Of a stretch of 64,000 nucleotides of DNA, positions 1-11,405 are shown one piece after another. The translations under genes and the position numbers were made by a program. Position 1 is the stretch's first letter. Each line of letters begins with the position of its first letter. Location of the stretch: the NCBI GenBank assembly GCA_947396885.1, contig OX377206.1:5284658-5348657 (forward strand), in the 5' to 3' direction. Source of the stretch: Heligmosomoides polygyrus polygyrus. Lineage: Eukaryota > Nematoda > Chromadorea > Rhabditida > Heligmosomidae. Under the pieces are notes generated by a model. It searched no databases. It was not told the DNA's origin and was given only the letters and a program-made list of their open reading frames with translations.

Positions 1-496
1 ATATAAAGACCTTGCGCCCATGAAGCAGTATTTTTGAATTTTTTTATTTGTCGATGATAGAGAGTTGTCGTCATGTGAGACTGTACAATTCCAAAGTGAC
101 GCACTAACTCGGTAGGTTCATGAATTTCGTGAAGATGGAGCATACCTTTCTACTATTTGAAGGTGGAGATTCTTGTAGAGGTACTCGTTTCGCCGTATAG
201 ACACATCTGAACCCCTTGGAATGAGAAAGTCAAGGTAGTGCATTAGGAATGTTTTCCCATTTAGTGGGTATCTAACAGGTTCGGGATTCAGATGGCATGA
301 AAGACCGTTTGCAATTTATGTTCCCTAATTAACACACGATGTATTTAGCAGATTCAGATCTGACGTTCTGAGTAGGAATGGTGTCGTTTTAGGATAAGCC
401 TCAATCTACATGCTTCTGATTGTGGCTCGGTGTACCTGTCTTGTTCTTTAATTTAAACAACGTTCACCGATTTGAGCATCGCTATTGACGTTTCAG

Positions 497-3400
497 GGCC
501 ACGACCGTGGATATCAGAGCCGAGAATGTAGCAGAGATGGTCAGCGTTGAGGTAGTTGTTCCAGTTGTTTATTACTGTTGTCACTTTCTTGTTTTGGTTT
601 ACTTTTCGCTCCAATCGCTACGCGGCGTGGTGTCATATAATGAAATTTGCCAGCGTTGATCAGGCCGCGCGACCCAATCGATAATGGTGATTTTAATTAT
701 GACACGCCGCGCGGCGAATGGGGTATATACAGGGCAGCCAGAGGAAGACAGATGATGTGAGCTAGTCTACATACGGTGAGGCAAGCCTGGCGGTTTCGTG
801 TGAACTGCTGTTTGAGTACCCCGTGCTTGATGAAAAGGTCCTCAAGTTTCAGAAAAGTTGTCCGTGAGGTTCGGAATAAACTAATTTTCCGGCCTCAAAC
901 AAAAAACGCTATTTTTAAGAAGCCTTGGATTCTTCGTTGTGTGAGACATATGGTCCGAACACGCTTTGGTTCCATCCTGGTAAGTCGGGGGGGGGGGGGA
1001 GACAAGCAGCGCTGCCGTTGGAAAAGTGGCTTAATAACAAATGAAATGGTCCCTCCTGGTTAGGAAACTGCAAAAGATCCTCTTGTAGGCGCGTTCGTCG
1101 TCTTTGTGGAATGGTCCACCATTAGCTTTGTGGCGGATGTGGAAAAGAGTGAATGAGGTTACCAGAAACTCTGTCGCTGGGAAACCTCGGATGTAATTCG
1201 TTTTTAACTGTTGGAAAACCTCAGGTTCAGCAGTAATTCTTGGTCTGGGGGCTTTCCTTATTAAAGAATCAACGGCAAATTTTGTACCGCAAAAAAGGGG
1301 ATCAAAAAGCAATTCAATCTCTTTTTCTTTTGAACAAAAGTGATTCAGAACCTTTTCCTACGTAGCAGTTCACATCCTATATCTATAATAGTACAGCAGA
1401 AGGAAATCTTGACGATACCGGAGTTTAGCGCCGTAGAATTCACCCTTAGAAGAGCAAACTAAAAACGAAGAGAGGCCCTCTACAACTTATTACAACTTAT
1501 TCGTACAAGGGAACTGCCTTAACGTAGATCATAAAGCAGTCAATAAAGGCAGACAGTGACTGCAGTTCATTGTGCAGCATCTATTGTAGAAGAGCTGATT
1601 CTGGCTACATATTCGCTGCAAAAGTGTTATGATCGACGATAACGAGTCCCATTGTTGGGGTCCTTATGCATTCTGCATTCCATTTTATATCGTCGAGACT
1701 ATTTAAATGCTTATGGTGGTCAGCCGGTGACTAACATTTTGTCCTTCTGGGACAAATTCGCTAACCCCGAAGATACGGAATGCTTGACTGACCGTGTTGG
1801 GACCCGAACTGTAAATCGTGCCGCACACAACATCCGGTACATCCGCCGACTGCGCATAACGTGCCTAGATGTAACTAGGTTGAAGGAAAAGAACATTTTT
1901 AGGTCAAGAGCTGGAATAGTGTGAAGAGGACAAAAGATCCCTTTGATCCTCCCGGAGTGCAGTTTTCCAAATATGGCTGGAAGAGGATAGTGAATGACGG
2001 GCCTCCCTGCAACGGCGACACGTTTCACGTAAGTCATTGTCTCTTATCCATCTATGTGATTACTTTTTTCCTTCTCGGTCACCTTCCGACACGGTAGGCT
2101 GAATTGCTAGACAAGAAGGGTTAACACTGTACACTGTTCTATTTTGTTAGATACTTAGGTGAGCAATAATTCGGACCTTTTTGTAACTCGCGACTAATTA
2201 GCCAAGTGTGGCCGAAAATTTGCGCGCCAAGAGTTGGACGAGTTTTCCTACAGTTCTCTCCTAGTCCAATCAATACACGGCGGCGTTGAATACCCCGTCA
2301 TCATCATATTGTCGGCTATTCAGTAGGTGAAGGAGACTTGCCATCACACAGCTGGCTTTGTCGGCTGCCTCAAAACAGTGCCGGATCTATCTATCCTAAT
2401 AGGAGGGGGGCATACAGTGACTTGCGCTTCCAATCCCTTGTTTAGGCTTCCATGAGAGCTTCAGCTGTTATCTGATACGAGAGCTTCTTTTTCAATCAGG
2501 GGATACGGTTGTGTGGCATGAGACACTCCGCAAATGACGCTTTACAGTTGTCCCCTCCCGACTAGGATAGATCCTACAATGCCTACTCAATCGTCGTCAA
2601 CTATGTGCTCCTTGATTGTTTCACTGTTTGCCGCTGTGCTCGTAGAATTATCGCTCAAAATACCCAGCATGTAAAGGATGTTGTCACATGATTCTTGTTC
2701 TATAAGGTCAAACCGAGATTCATACCACGAATTCAGTTCGAGCAGTATTCTTATAGTTAGCTCCGAAAATCAGACGATATGGATAAGACAGAGTAGGAGA
2801 GCTCGTATAGCCTCGCAACGACTTCTTGAGCATTGTGGGATAACTCGTCGAATTTGTGGCGGACAACTCGTCGCCACCCTTGGCTATTAAGTCGCGAGGG
2901 TACAATCCTAATCGGGGGGGGGGGGGAGGCAATGAATTGTTAATGGTAGCTATGCATCGATACATATAACTTACAATATAACATATGAATGCCTTACCTT
3001 ACCATGCCTGATCCCCTCCCTTGGGAATGCGTTACGCTGAAATATTAAAAAGATTTCATCATGGAACTATGGACAAGCTATGAAGAGGCTGCAGCGTCTT
3101 TGCTCGAAATACCCATTTGAATTCCCGCGATGCCGTACCCACATAGGTGCGCGTCGACTCGCTCACCATTGCTTTATTGCTTTAATGAATCTTCACGGTT
3201 TTATAGTATTGTAATTGTTTCCAGGTTCCTGTTCAATTTACTGTGTTTTCATTACTCCTTCCCTCCCCTCCCCCCACAACTAGGAAAGCAATTCAGAAAA
3301 CCGATTTTGGTATTGGGAGGACAGCAATTTATAAGGTATATATCCTATATACTTATGTGTTGTGCTGCATGTTCCATTTCTTTAAATATTGAAATCGACT

Positions 3401-6400
3401 GCCCCCCCCCCCCCGATTGGGATTGCACCGTCGCGAGTTATTCAGCATAAATCTCACTGATTTCGTTTTTTCCTCAACTTATGTCTTTTGCTCCTCCACT
3501 AACAAAGCTGCCATATAGGCTGGTACGTGGATGCCGTCGTGGCTCCGTCCTCCACCAAAGCGTCCTACGCTACGCGAGGAGCTGTTTCTTGGTTCTGAGG
3601 CACGTCTTCTTTCACTAGTAGTTGTACTTTCAGTCTAACACAAGAAATACGCCAATGTTTCCAATTTGACGTTGAAGGCAGTGCGTTGTCTGCAACGACA
3701 CTCAATCTAGTGTTTATTACCCAAGTTTGAGCTTCCCGGTATTTTTAAAGGCGAACTTGAAGGCGAATTTGGCTCTATTCAATACGATCTACAGTGTCCA
3801 GCCGATGAACAATCCACGCTAGTCTGGTACCAGTTCACCAACCCCGGAGGAATGTATGGCTTGGTTTGCCATTGCAGGAGATCCGAACTAACAACCTGGA
3901 TTCGGGTGCACACGACAGCCAGCACCTCCACTGACCGCGCTACTATGCTCCCCTTAAGCAAAAGACGTACACAAAGGAAGTACTTGAAGCTATCCTGGGC
4001 TTGGAAAGCAGCTGAACCCCCTCAAAATGCAAAATTCTCTTCAAGTGCGATGTTTATCCTGTTTTCCACTTCGCTCGTGATTACTAGGATGCTTATTTAT
4101 GGGAAGATTTCGGGCTGTTTGGCAATCTGAATCCACTTTTTTAGAAAGGACTCCGTAAAAGAGCTTCTATCTATAACACGAACAAATTTTCTGTGCCGTG
4201 GAACCTTACGAAAAGAAAATTGAATATGTCAAGAGCGATGCGTGTGGTTGGGGGGGGGGGAGGTTGCAGGCTTCTGGCTTCCGCTTATTCTGAACTTTTT
4301 CGATTAAGGGAGACTTAAGGCGAAGAAGGTTCCTATTTCTAGAATGCCCTAGAATTTTGATCATCATCATACCTATCCTATTGTCAGTGGTTCAGTTTAG
4401 CTAATGCTAATTCCTCGAAGGACATTAACGGCAGAAAAATTAGAGTTATGCACAGGGCACACGGTCTTCGACGTCTGACTTGGCATACTGTATTGCTCAA
4501 AATTCGGAACCCATTTTCAGAATTTCTCAGGAAATTCTGAAAAAGGAGTAATGTGTTCCATATGGATGAAAGGTTTAGCACGTTTGACCGGGACCCGAGC
4601 CATATATCGATTACTATATCGATTATTTCATCGACAGCCAGCGCCTTCACTGACTGCGCTCCGCACGCCTAGGTGTAGTTATGGCATTTTGAAAAAAGCC
4701 TTTTTAGTTTGAAGACAATTGGAAGTTGGAAGCACCGCGTGAAGAAGTTAACCGTTCAGAGACCCCACCATCCGATGCTAAGGTAAGTCTACTCATCTAT
4801 GCGGCTGATTTTTTCCATTCTTCTCGATATTCTTTTTGCCCAGCGTTTTTTTTTTTCGATTTGGATATTTTTGCTGAGAAACGCTTGGCTAGAGAGGTCT
4901 TGTGGTACTCTCTTCAATTTCGTGTAGGAATAATGAGAACAAGCCGCACTACTTAATCCGCATGGGCCCACTGACTTTTTTGCTGTTTTCAACTGAGATG
5001 TAGGCACTTCTGCTGTAGAAAGCTATTGCGCTGGTCAAGTCGAGTGCCTGTTCATCGACCCCGAAGGGACGGAATTGCTTTGTTGGCTTGATCGGGACCC
5101 GAACATCAACTCGTGGTGCATATGAGAGTCGCCCCCCCCCCATCTTCTCCTAGCAACTATGGACCCGTTCATACTTCACGTTAGGAGCGATTGGTTTGTT
5201 GGTTTGGTAGCAGAATCATTTTGTACGTATCGATTTTTGCCGGGCATTGTACGACAAAAATCAATAGAAATATGGTTTGCCTAGCCGCCTAATCGCTCCC
5301 GTTGCCCCCGTCGCGAAGTATGAGCAAGCTGCTTCATGCATCTGATACTTTTTACGATACTAAGAAAAAATCTTTTCAGCTTGAAGACCGGTAGAATGTC
5401 GAAGTGATACCATGTACTATTTCGTTAATTTGTATTATATTGTACTTTTTTTTGTATTTCAGCCCTGTGAGGACAAGTTGGAACTTGAAGTCGTCCTGGA
5501 TGAACTGAATGACCAGCCTCATTCCAAGGAATTGATTATTGACGTAAGCCGCTTGTTCTTAAACTTTAATCTGGCTCCTTCGCCCGTTACCTTGTTTCAA
5601 AAATAGGCATATTCTTCCTGTTTAGCGATAACTTTCCTTCTAAAGAGTGAGCAGAATCGCTAGACATGAAGGATATGCGGAAGTGTTCAATCCTATTATG
5701 TGAGGAGGCGGACAATGAGTCGCATTATTCCGTTTGGGACCCACTGCCATCACGCGTTTGTTTCATCGTAAATTGGTGCTATTATACGCAGTATTACTTT
5801 GTTGAGATCTACACATCAAAGCCAATCTAGATTTGCTCCATGCTTTGCAAGCATAGACATCTTGATGATTGTTCCTTTTTGATTATTTATCACTGGTCAG
5901 TCGGGGAAACAATCGCCTGGGGCTTCGCCCAGCAATTCATTAAACAGCTACCCTTCACTTGGTAGGTGAGTGCTGGCCGGCCTATATTACAGAGTTTACA
6001 CAATTTTCACCTCAAATGGTTAACTTCGAAGAAGAATCGGTGGATTTCATCTACAACGGCCAGCAGATCGATATTGCATATCTGTTGTGGGAGATAACTC
6101 TCCGTACTCATGCGGTTGCTGTGAAACGATTCTGGCACCCTCGAATGGTGTATACCGGTTAGCCGTGGTGCGCGGAGACCGTGATAGAAAGCTGTCTGCG
6201 CCCCCTAGCCTAGATATCGCGCGTAGGCATCCATGTTGACATTCGATCGATCTCTTGAGCACCTGCGATGGCCCTCCCTCCAGGCGAATCATGGTGCAGT
6301 GGATAGTGGGGCATCGCTTGATGCGAAATAGGTGGGGGTTCGGTTCCCCAATGTTGTGGCATACTTGTATTTCAGCTGACTACTTGGGGCTTGAAGACCT

Positions 6401-7276
6401 TCGACGTGCATGCAGCTTTGAGGCAAAATTTTTGCGCGTTTTTCCAGCCGTATGCGTTTCGCCGCTGAAAGAGCGCTGAACCTTTTTGCGGACTCCCCCT
6501 GAACGACGAAAACAGTTTCCACACGAGTAGCTTCGATGGCACCCACCTCGGAGTCCCTTCCCCAGCGTGGTTCTGCGCGGAAAGAGCGTAGAACCTAGAT
6601 CCGCACTCCCTGGGCGACGAGAGTTTCGCGTGGTTAATGCTAGGAATGAAGAATTTCGCGCTCCATCGCCAACGCGCGCCTAAATGATACGGTGACCATT
6701 CCGGTGTGTGTTTATGAGGATCGTGCTAGTTGCGGTTCTCACCTCAACTCGGGTCCAAAGTCGATAAACGTAATTGATGATGGTTCTGGTTTCCCGCCCA
6801 AGCCAATCAAACCTTCAGTCCCACCGAGGTGAGTGACTGTGTACGAGACGTCTCCGAAGCATAAAACACTAGCGTAGACTCATAGACCGACCAACGAAAG
6901 TCTCTATATAAGTCAAATTTGCATTGAAATTGCCTCCACAACATCCCCATCCCGCAGAAGTAGAATGCGTTGCGAATATTACAAATGGATTAGCTAACGA
7001 CGTCCTTGATCATCTGAATATCTTTCTGCTTCACAATATTTGCATTTTCGAAAGCTCCAAATAATTTAACCTCAATTTTTTCAGTTCGTCAACAAAGAGC
7101 CGATTATGGAGAAAATCCTCGGCTTCAAAATGTTGTTCGGAAAGGTGCCAGTGTTCAAGAATGTGGGTTTCTCCGAGGAGCGTAGAAGTTTTGTAGTGCG
7201 CTCTTCGTCGTCTGCATGTCCGCAATCATCGGCGCCGAAGGGAGTGATGAGAACGTTTTCCACGAAGTTTTGCTGA
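497..7276 (+). CDS. Multi-exon gene of unknown function, copy A (5' end outside window)
   Basis: I do not recognise this protein. Exons, each flanked by AG and GT: 497-551 (starts with the last base of a split codon), 1903-2028, 4708-4782, 5463-5543 and 7085-7276 (ends TGA at 7274-7276). All joins after 551 are phase 0. The start exon should lie just left of base 1, because copy B has it 865 bp before its matching exon. Visible features are an acidic stretch in exon 5463-5543 (PCEDKLELEVVLDEL), a Trp/Lys-rich exon 1903-2028 (KYGWKRIVND), and a Ser-rich basic C-terminus (FVVRSSSS). No signal peptide or membrane segment is visible. Coding status rests on frame conservation with copy B and splice phase, not on homology. 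The introns hold MITEs and SINE-like repeats. Confidence 0.6.
552..1902. other. Intron-like stretch of copy A gene
   Basis: No convincing exon. It holds a GC-rich inverted-repeat element (609-722), a G run near 986-997, and a SINE-like repeat (about 1716-1870). A stretch at 776-900 is shared with 63238-63370 but has no frame kept by both copies. Copy B lacks about 557-1065. Confidence 0.5.
609..722. mobile_element. Short inverted-repeat element (MITE-like), GC-rich ends
   Basis: The left end near 609 (CGCTACGCGGCGTGGTGTCA) pairs with the right end near 700-722 (TGACACGCCGCGCGGCGAAT). A related copy sits at about 63059-63172. No target-site duplication is clear. It is too short to code for anything. 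Confidence 0.5.
2383..2575. mobile_element. MITE, GGATCTATCC family, 193 bp
   Basis: The left end GGATCTATCTATCC and the right end GACTAGGATAGATCCT are inverted. Flanks are ACAGTGCC (2375-2382) and ACAATGCC (2576-2583), a 7 of 8 match consistent with an aged 8-bp target duplication. The interior GTTGTGTGGCATGA and the right end are shared with the elements at 8868, 12348, 43492 and 46937. The copy B version (about 37905-38075) is internally deleted. Confidence 0.7.
2899..3429. mobile_element. Inverted-repeat element with 8-bp target duplication, 531 bp (copy A)
   Basis: Starts GGTACAATCCTAATCGGGGG and ends CCCCGATTGGGATTGCACC. An exact 8-bp duplication GTCGCGAG flanks it (2891-2898 and 3430-3437). 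Inside, 3284-3334 is a short open stretch (KAIQKTDFGIGRTAIYK) between an AG and a GTATAT. The copy B version changes four codons and three changes are conservative. No transposase is present. GG-starting ends with an 8-bp duplication suggest a Merlin- or hAT-mobilised element, unproven. Confidence 0.75.
3785..3960 (-). mobile_element. tRNA-derived SINE-like repeat
   Basis: On the minus strand this reads as a tRNA-like head: a box-A-like GTAGCGCGGTCAGTGG near 3945-3925 and a box-B-like TAGTTCGGATCTC near 3890-3878. A tail follows containing CCTCCGGGGTTGGTGAACTG. Recognisable relatives, all in the same orientation, lie near 1716-1870, 4585-4670, 5036-5116, 10735-10935, 37332-37475, 39385-39455, 39815-39897, 45335-45520, 52880-53010 and 60768-60838. 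No poly-A tail is visible. Confidence 0.55.
5940..6165 (+). pseudogene. Conserved exon-like frame outside the main transcript
   Basis: An open frame (PAYITEFTQFSPQM, then EEESVDFIYNGQ, then WEITLRTHA) ending in TAG near 6162 is kept in three copies: here, 40729-40938 and 61670-61858. Substitutions leave the frame open. Its best acceptor (AAACAG near 5948) would need an incoming phase that the phase-0 exon at 5463-5543 does not provide. It may be an alternative last exon, an exon of a related gene, or a relic. Confidence 0.35.
6283..6356 (+). pseudogene. tRNA-like sequence
   Basis: A box-A-like ATGGTGCAGTGGATAG and a strong T-arm GGGGG-TTCGGTT-CCCC are present. The anticodon arm has a five-base loop and the acceptor pairing is poor, so this is not a functional tRNA. 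It is better read as a tRNA pseudogene or SINE head. The copy B version is at 41053-41126. Confidence 0.5.
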
Positions 7277-8310
7277 TCTGTGTAATATTTAGTTGCGAAA
7301 TTAATTGTCAGTTTTGTTCTGGAGGTTGCTGTCATCCGTTCTGTGAATTTGTCCCATTGATCTTCATGGTATTCATTTTCTTCCCGCTTCTCGTTCTGAT
7401 TAGAACTTCCTTGCGTCGTGTAGCTCCGTTTATTTCGGCAGCTGATGAATTTTCTCGTATTGAGGTGCCTTCAGCACCTGTGGTGTTCTGACGTTTAGGT
7501 CCATCAGTCCTTCACTTACTGTTAGTTAGCCTAACGTCTTCTACTGTGAATAAGTGGAGATTTTGCCTAGCGATGAAGGAGAGGTTTGATATTAGTCGGT
7601 AGAAGGTCGTCCCCGAACTTGTGAATTTGCCCTTGCAAGAACTCATTTTACAGCACCTCACGTTTCGATTTCCCAACCCTTTTTTGCCTGCCGACATGTT
7701 AAAATATTCCTTTTTTCACTTGCTGTTATGATTGCCTGTGAATGAAGTGTTATTCTGAAGTGTCGGATGTCGAGGAGCTGTTCGATGTCATGATTATATC
7801 TGGAATTAAATGACAAACAGTTTCAGGAAGAACTCGTTCAGTAGGACTGTCAACCGAACGGGAAGCATTCCTTTATCCGTTAAAGCAAAGTTGAGAATGC
7901 AACCCAAGACCCCGCTTTTTTGCAGCAGAAGATGATGCAGCGTTTCTCGGTATATGATAGGATTGGTTTCTTGTCACACCAATCAATACATATCGCGCGG
8001 TCGAAATCCGGCGTGCTGCCTTAGTGTGGTTTACTAACCCTGCTAGCTCTGTGGATCGTCAGTACAGAATTAGTGCTTTCCTTTTGCAATTTGGATGTTC
8101 CCCTCGTCCCCCTGGCTCACCCTTCCCCAACCCCTAGGCTTTCTTGAGAGTGTAATGGCTGCCTTATGAAACTTTAAAGACACAAAACAAATTTTCCCGG
8201 CCCCTCGGTACGCTACAATAGAAACTCGACTCCGCCCCCTCGCCAACTCGGTCCTACATGCCGCCCCTCCGCCTGAACTTCTGTCCATCGAGGGTAGATC
8301 ACTTACATTT
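7277..8310. other. Non-coding stretch after copy A gene
   Basis: Follows the last exon's stop. It is T-rich to 7500 and conserved in copy B (42017-42920, with deletions) and in part near 61840-62130. No convincing exon or terminal repeat was seen. The 3' UTR and polyadenylation site of the gene should lie at its start, but no clear AATAAA is adjacent. Confidence 0.4.
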
Positions 8311-8317
8311 ATAGGCA

Positions 8318-8392
8318 TGCAAAACGGAATCACAACGAACAGAATCGAACACCCCGCTTTTTTCATATGAATGCCGCTAGGCTATCGGTCGT
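8318..8392 (-). pseudogene. tRNA-like sequence
   Basis: On the minus strand, box-A-like ATAGCCTAGCGG and box-B-like TGTTCGATTC are correctly ordered. The copy B version (42945-43012) keeps a fuller D-arm (CTAGCGGCTAGCGCG). A related, more decayed version lies at 11425-11500 and again near 46005-46075. The anticodon arm is degenerate. Confidence 0.45.
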
Positions 8393-8626
8393 CAGCGACA
8401 CGAAGTAGGCGAACACCCAACTGCGAGAGGCTACCGTACCCTCTAATTACTGACGCCCTGTTCTTTCATTTAAATCCTAGATCTTGTTCTTTGTAAGGCC
8501 CAAGTCAGGATGTTTGATTTTTCGTGTTTTTAAGGCAGAGTCGCTTCTCTGCATATAAACCACTGTCGCCGTTCAGATTTTTCATTCGGATAATCTCCCA
8601 GTGGAACAACTATTGCCTCCTTGCAG

Positions 8627-8758
8627 CGATATCAAACAGTTAGGGGAAGGCAACAAAGTTCTTTTAGGGAACCTGACGTGATGACCGCCAGTATGCCGTC
8701 CATCGGCGAGGATTGTCGTCGCGGCATTCGTCGTCGAGCTAGTGAACCACTGTAGGAT

Positions 8759-8793
<35 letters not shown>

Positions 8794-8815
8794 TCTATTT
8801 ATTTATTATTCATGC
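8627..8815 (+). mobile_element. SINE-like repeat with (ATTT)n tail
   Basis: The unit starts near ATATCAAACAGTTAGGGGAA and ends CACTGTAGGATT followed by (ATTT)n at 8758-8810. Other copies are 11930-12075, 12076-12243, 43249-43434, 46517-46660 and 46661-46830. A short tandem-repeat tail is typical of sequences mobilised by RTE-class machinery, and RTE fragments exist in this window. That link is inferred. No target duplication was confirmed. Confidence 0.55.
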
Positions 8816-8867
8816 CGTGGGTACATGGCAACACAGAGATACTAGATGATTTAGCAGAAATTTCTTG

Positions 8868-9014
8868 GGTTTAATCCTAATCGGAGGGAGTGTATGGTCC
8901 AGCTTCAGCTGCTGTCCCTGGATGCGAGGGCTTTCACTTAACGTGGTTGTGTGGCATGAAATGACATACGAAACCAACAGTTAACGGTTGCCCCCTCCCG
9001 ACTAGGATAGATCC
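8868..9014. mobile_element. MITE, GGATCTATCC family, 147 bp
   Basis: The left end GGTTTAATCCTAATCGGAGG is inverted against the right end CCTCCCGACTAGGATAGATCC. An exact 8-bp target duplication ATTTCTTG flanks it (8860-8867 and 9015-9022). No coding capacity. Confidence 0.8.
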
Positions 9015-9710
9015 ATTTCTTGAATTTACGCAAGGGTAATCGTAGGAGAATTTCGTCTTCCGCAACGTGTAACCTAAGCTCGTCCCCTCCGTGTATCCAA
9101 AATGTAGACGTATTTCATATTTCTGTCATAATTTGGGCTTTGAGCTTGAGCGTAGGTCTAGAAGTAGGCGTCACCATGTACATTTATCTTCCACACCTGG
9201 CTTTTGCTCTAGCGCAGACACCCACTTTTAAATCGGTTATGAAGATCGTGCAACGTTTTCATTTTGCAGGTTTTTGGATAAATTTTCTGTTATTATAGAG
9301 AGAATGGAAACTTTGCTCTAGCTTTGCACATAAGCCCGCCGCAGCAGCACATTCGAAACCCACGCTCTTCATGGTTGTTTTTTTTTAATTGAAAAACCAT
9401 TTCCTTGAAATAATTTGAAGTTGCTACCATTCATGAGCAGTAACAATTATACACTTCAACTCCAAAAATTTAACGTACATCAAGGTGCCAAGAGTGCGAC
9501 ATTTTTTTGCGCTGTTTGCCAGCGTTGATAGTTTGTTAGCCATCCAGTGAAACGCGGTATTTAGTGTCCTATTCTCAAAAATAACCATTACAAGTGCTGG
9601 TGTCATCTTAACTCAGGTAATTGATGTTCGGTTAACCAGCGGCAGATGGCTGCATGACCTGTAGTTTCCTTATTCGCAGTGTAGCTGTCGCAGTTCCGGG
9701 GCTGATTTTA

Positions 9711-10167
9711 CCACGAGACTGACGGTATGTCGGAACGGCTCAGGTGTTGTATATGGGCAGAATCGTCTCTCTCTGGGAAACAACAACATGCAAATATCTC
9801 GACCCCAATACAATTCCGCGCTGAGTTAAGGACGACGAAAGTTGGGCCGTTGGCTGCGTTAGCCCTCTGCCTGCTCGCGGAGGACGTTGGTTGGAAACAG
9901 CGATGACGAGCGAGCGGCGGTGACGCAGTGGGTACATGAGCGGCGTAATCCCCATGATAGCTGTTTCCAGCCAATTTGAGCCCGTCTTCCGTGTGCAGGC
10001 AGAGTTCTAACGCCACTAACGATCTAACTTCCGTAGTTCCTAACACTACGCAGAGTTGTATTGGGGTCGAGATATTTGCATTTTATAGTTTCCCAGAGAG
10101 AGGCGATTCTGCCCATATACAACGCTTGGGCCGTTCCGACCTACCGCTGAGATGCTCTCCAGGTTAG
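9711..10167. mobile_element. Foldback element with about 110-bp inverted arms
   Basis: The left arm from about 9727 (TGTCGGAACGGCTCAGGTGT) pairs with the right arm ending near 10143. The arms share TTGTATATGGGCAGAATCG and AAATATCTCGACCCCAATAC. Unit 2 of the internal repeat (near 13160) runs on without it, which gives an empty site. The centre holds a GACGCAGTGGGTA stretch. No transposase or clear target duplication is present. The copy B version is 44325-44774. Confidence 0.75.
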
Positions 10168-10169
10168 GT

Positions 10170-11405
10170 CTCCAAAACATCCCATTTCTGAGCAAAAAAA
10201 GGCAATCAAGCGTTAAAAAGGGCTGTTTTTGATTAAAGAGGCATTTTAGGCGCTGGTCGCAAAAATAAGGACGAATATTGCAAGGATGAATAAGAGGTTG
10301 TGGGTCGTGGATCTGTTCTGCAAGTCAATACCGATCTGATTCGTTATTATAATATTTTGTATTGTGCAAGTTCTCTGCTATGGAGACATGCTAAGTGCTC
10401 CATGTAAAGAACAATAGCGCCACTGTTTAACGCTCTCTGCTGGCATTGTGAACAGTTCGCTTCAATCGATTAATCACGAGCGACTAATCAATATAAGGGC
10501 GTCCGTGCGATTTCCTTTTTTTTTGAATTTTTGCCGACACTTCCTGTGTTCGTTTTGGTTTCGACACGGTATCATTCATGGTTATTCAAAAGTGTAGATT
10601 GTGTGACCCGTTCGGCAAACGCACCTTATTTTCCTTTATTTGTGTATCAGCGGTTTATATGTAAGCAAGAGAGGTTTGTAGCTATGCATTAAGATTAAGC
10701 AGAGTAAACTTATGGTAATAGTCGTTGCGGGACCACGTGACCGTTCCTAGTCTAACCATACACAGTGGTGTTGAATAGGTGGCAGACATAACTCCAACGC
10801 CGCGCGAACCTCGCTGGCGTCGCGCACTGTGCGCGACGAAATTGGACGAGTTATCACGGTCCGATGTTTCCGACAGGGACGGGTAGTATGAAGACAACCG
10901 GCGCCTCCACCGACAGCGCTATCACGCCTTGTTCGTTGTCGCTACTGGTAAAATCCGACATCCTGATTAGTTGATAGAGGCCGCTAATAGGAATGAGTAC
11001 TACAAAATAGATTTACTGTGAAATTTTGTAGAAGGACCTATTTTAAGAGAAAGTGCCTAAGCAGGACGTGAAGGCAATGATGTCAAAAGTTGACAGAGCC
11101 GTGACATTCTAGCTAAATCCTCTAAAGTTAACGCTGCGACAGCGGATCGTAGGTTGCAAAATGTGTCGAAGTCAGTGCAGCATACTCTCTACACCTAATT
11201 TTCGAGCATATAGTGGACCCACTTAACTACAGCATTATTCTAGAGTCGGCTAAGGTCATCTGTGTATGACTTCCTCAATAACCACTACAATGGTTCCTTC
11301 GTTTAGTAACTCAATAGAGACAACGGTTTTCAACACTGCATCCTCTCCATCAGTGTGACCAAAATCCACTTATTTTGCTAGTGAATCCAGCAATCCTTAC
11401 AGTTA
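10170..11405. other. Non-coding stretch, copy A
   Basis: Apart from the SINE-like repeat at 10735-10935, no element ends or convincing exons were seen. It is well conserved in copy B (44775-45985). Confidence 0.4.
10735..10935 (-). mobile_element. tRNA-derived SINE-like repeat
   Basis: On the minus strand, TAGCGCTGTCGGTGGAGG (a box-A-like tRNA start) is followed by a GC-rich segment containing a cgtcgcgcac...gtgcgcgacg inverted repeat. It is the same head family as at 3785-3960 but with a different body. Copy B has the matching element at 45335-45520. Confidence 0.5.

Noticed and set aside
776..1063. 95-codon frame shared with 63238-63588
   Set aside because: Frames do not stay aligned between the copies, and copy B lacks the segment entirely while its gene model remains complete.
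8757..8812. Stand-alone ATTT microsatellite
   Set aside because: It is always attached to the same upstream unit in six places, so it is treated as the tail of a repeat.
9020..9298. 92-codon plus-strand frame, conserved at 43641
   Set aside because: Near identity reflects the block duplication. The third unit (12500-12760) is broken and the fourth (47057) is heavily changed. It starts inside a MITE end.
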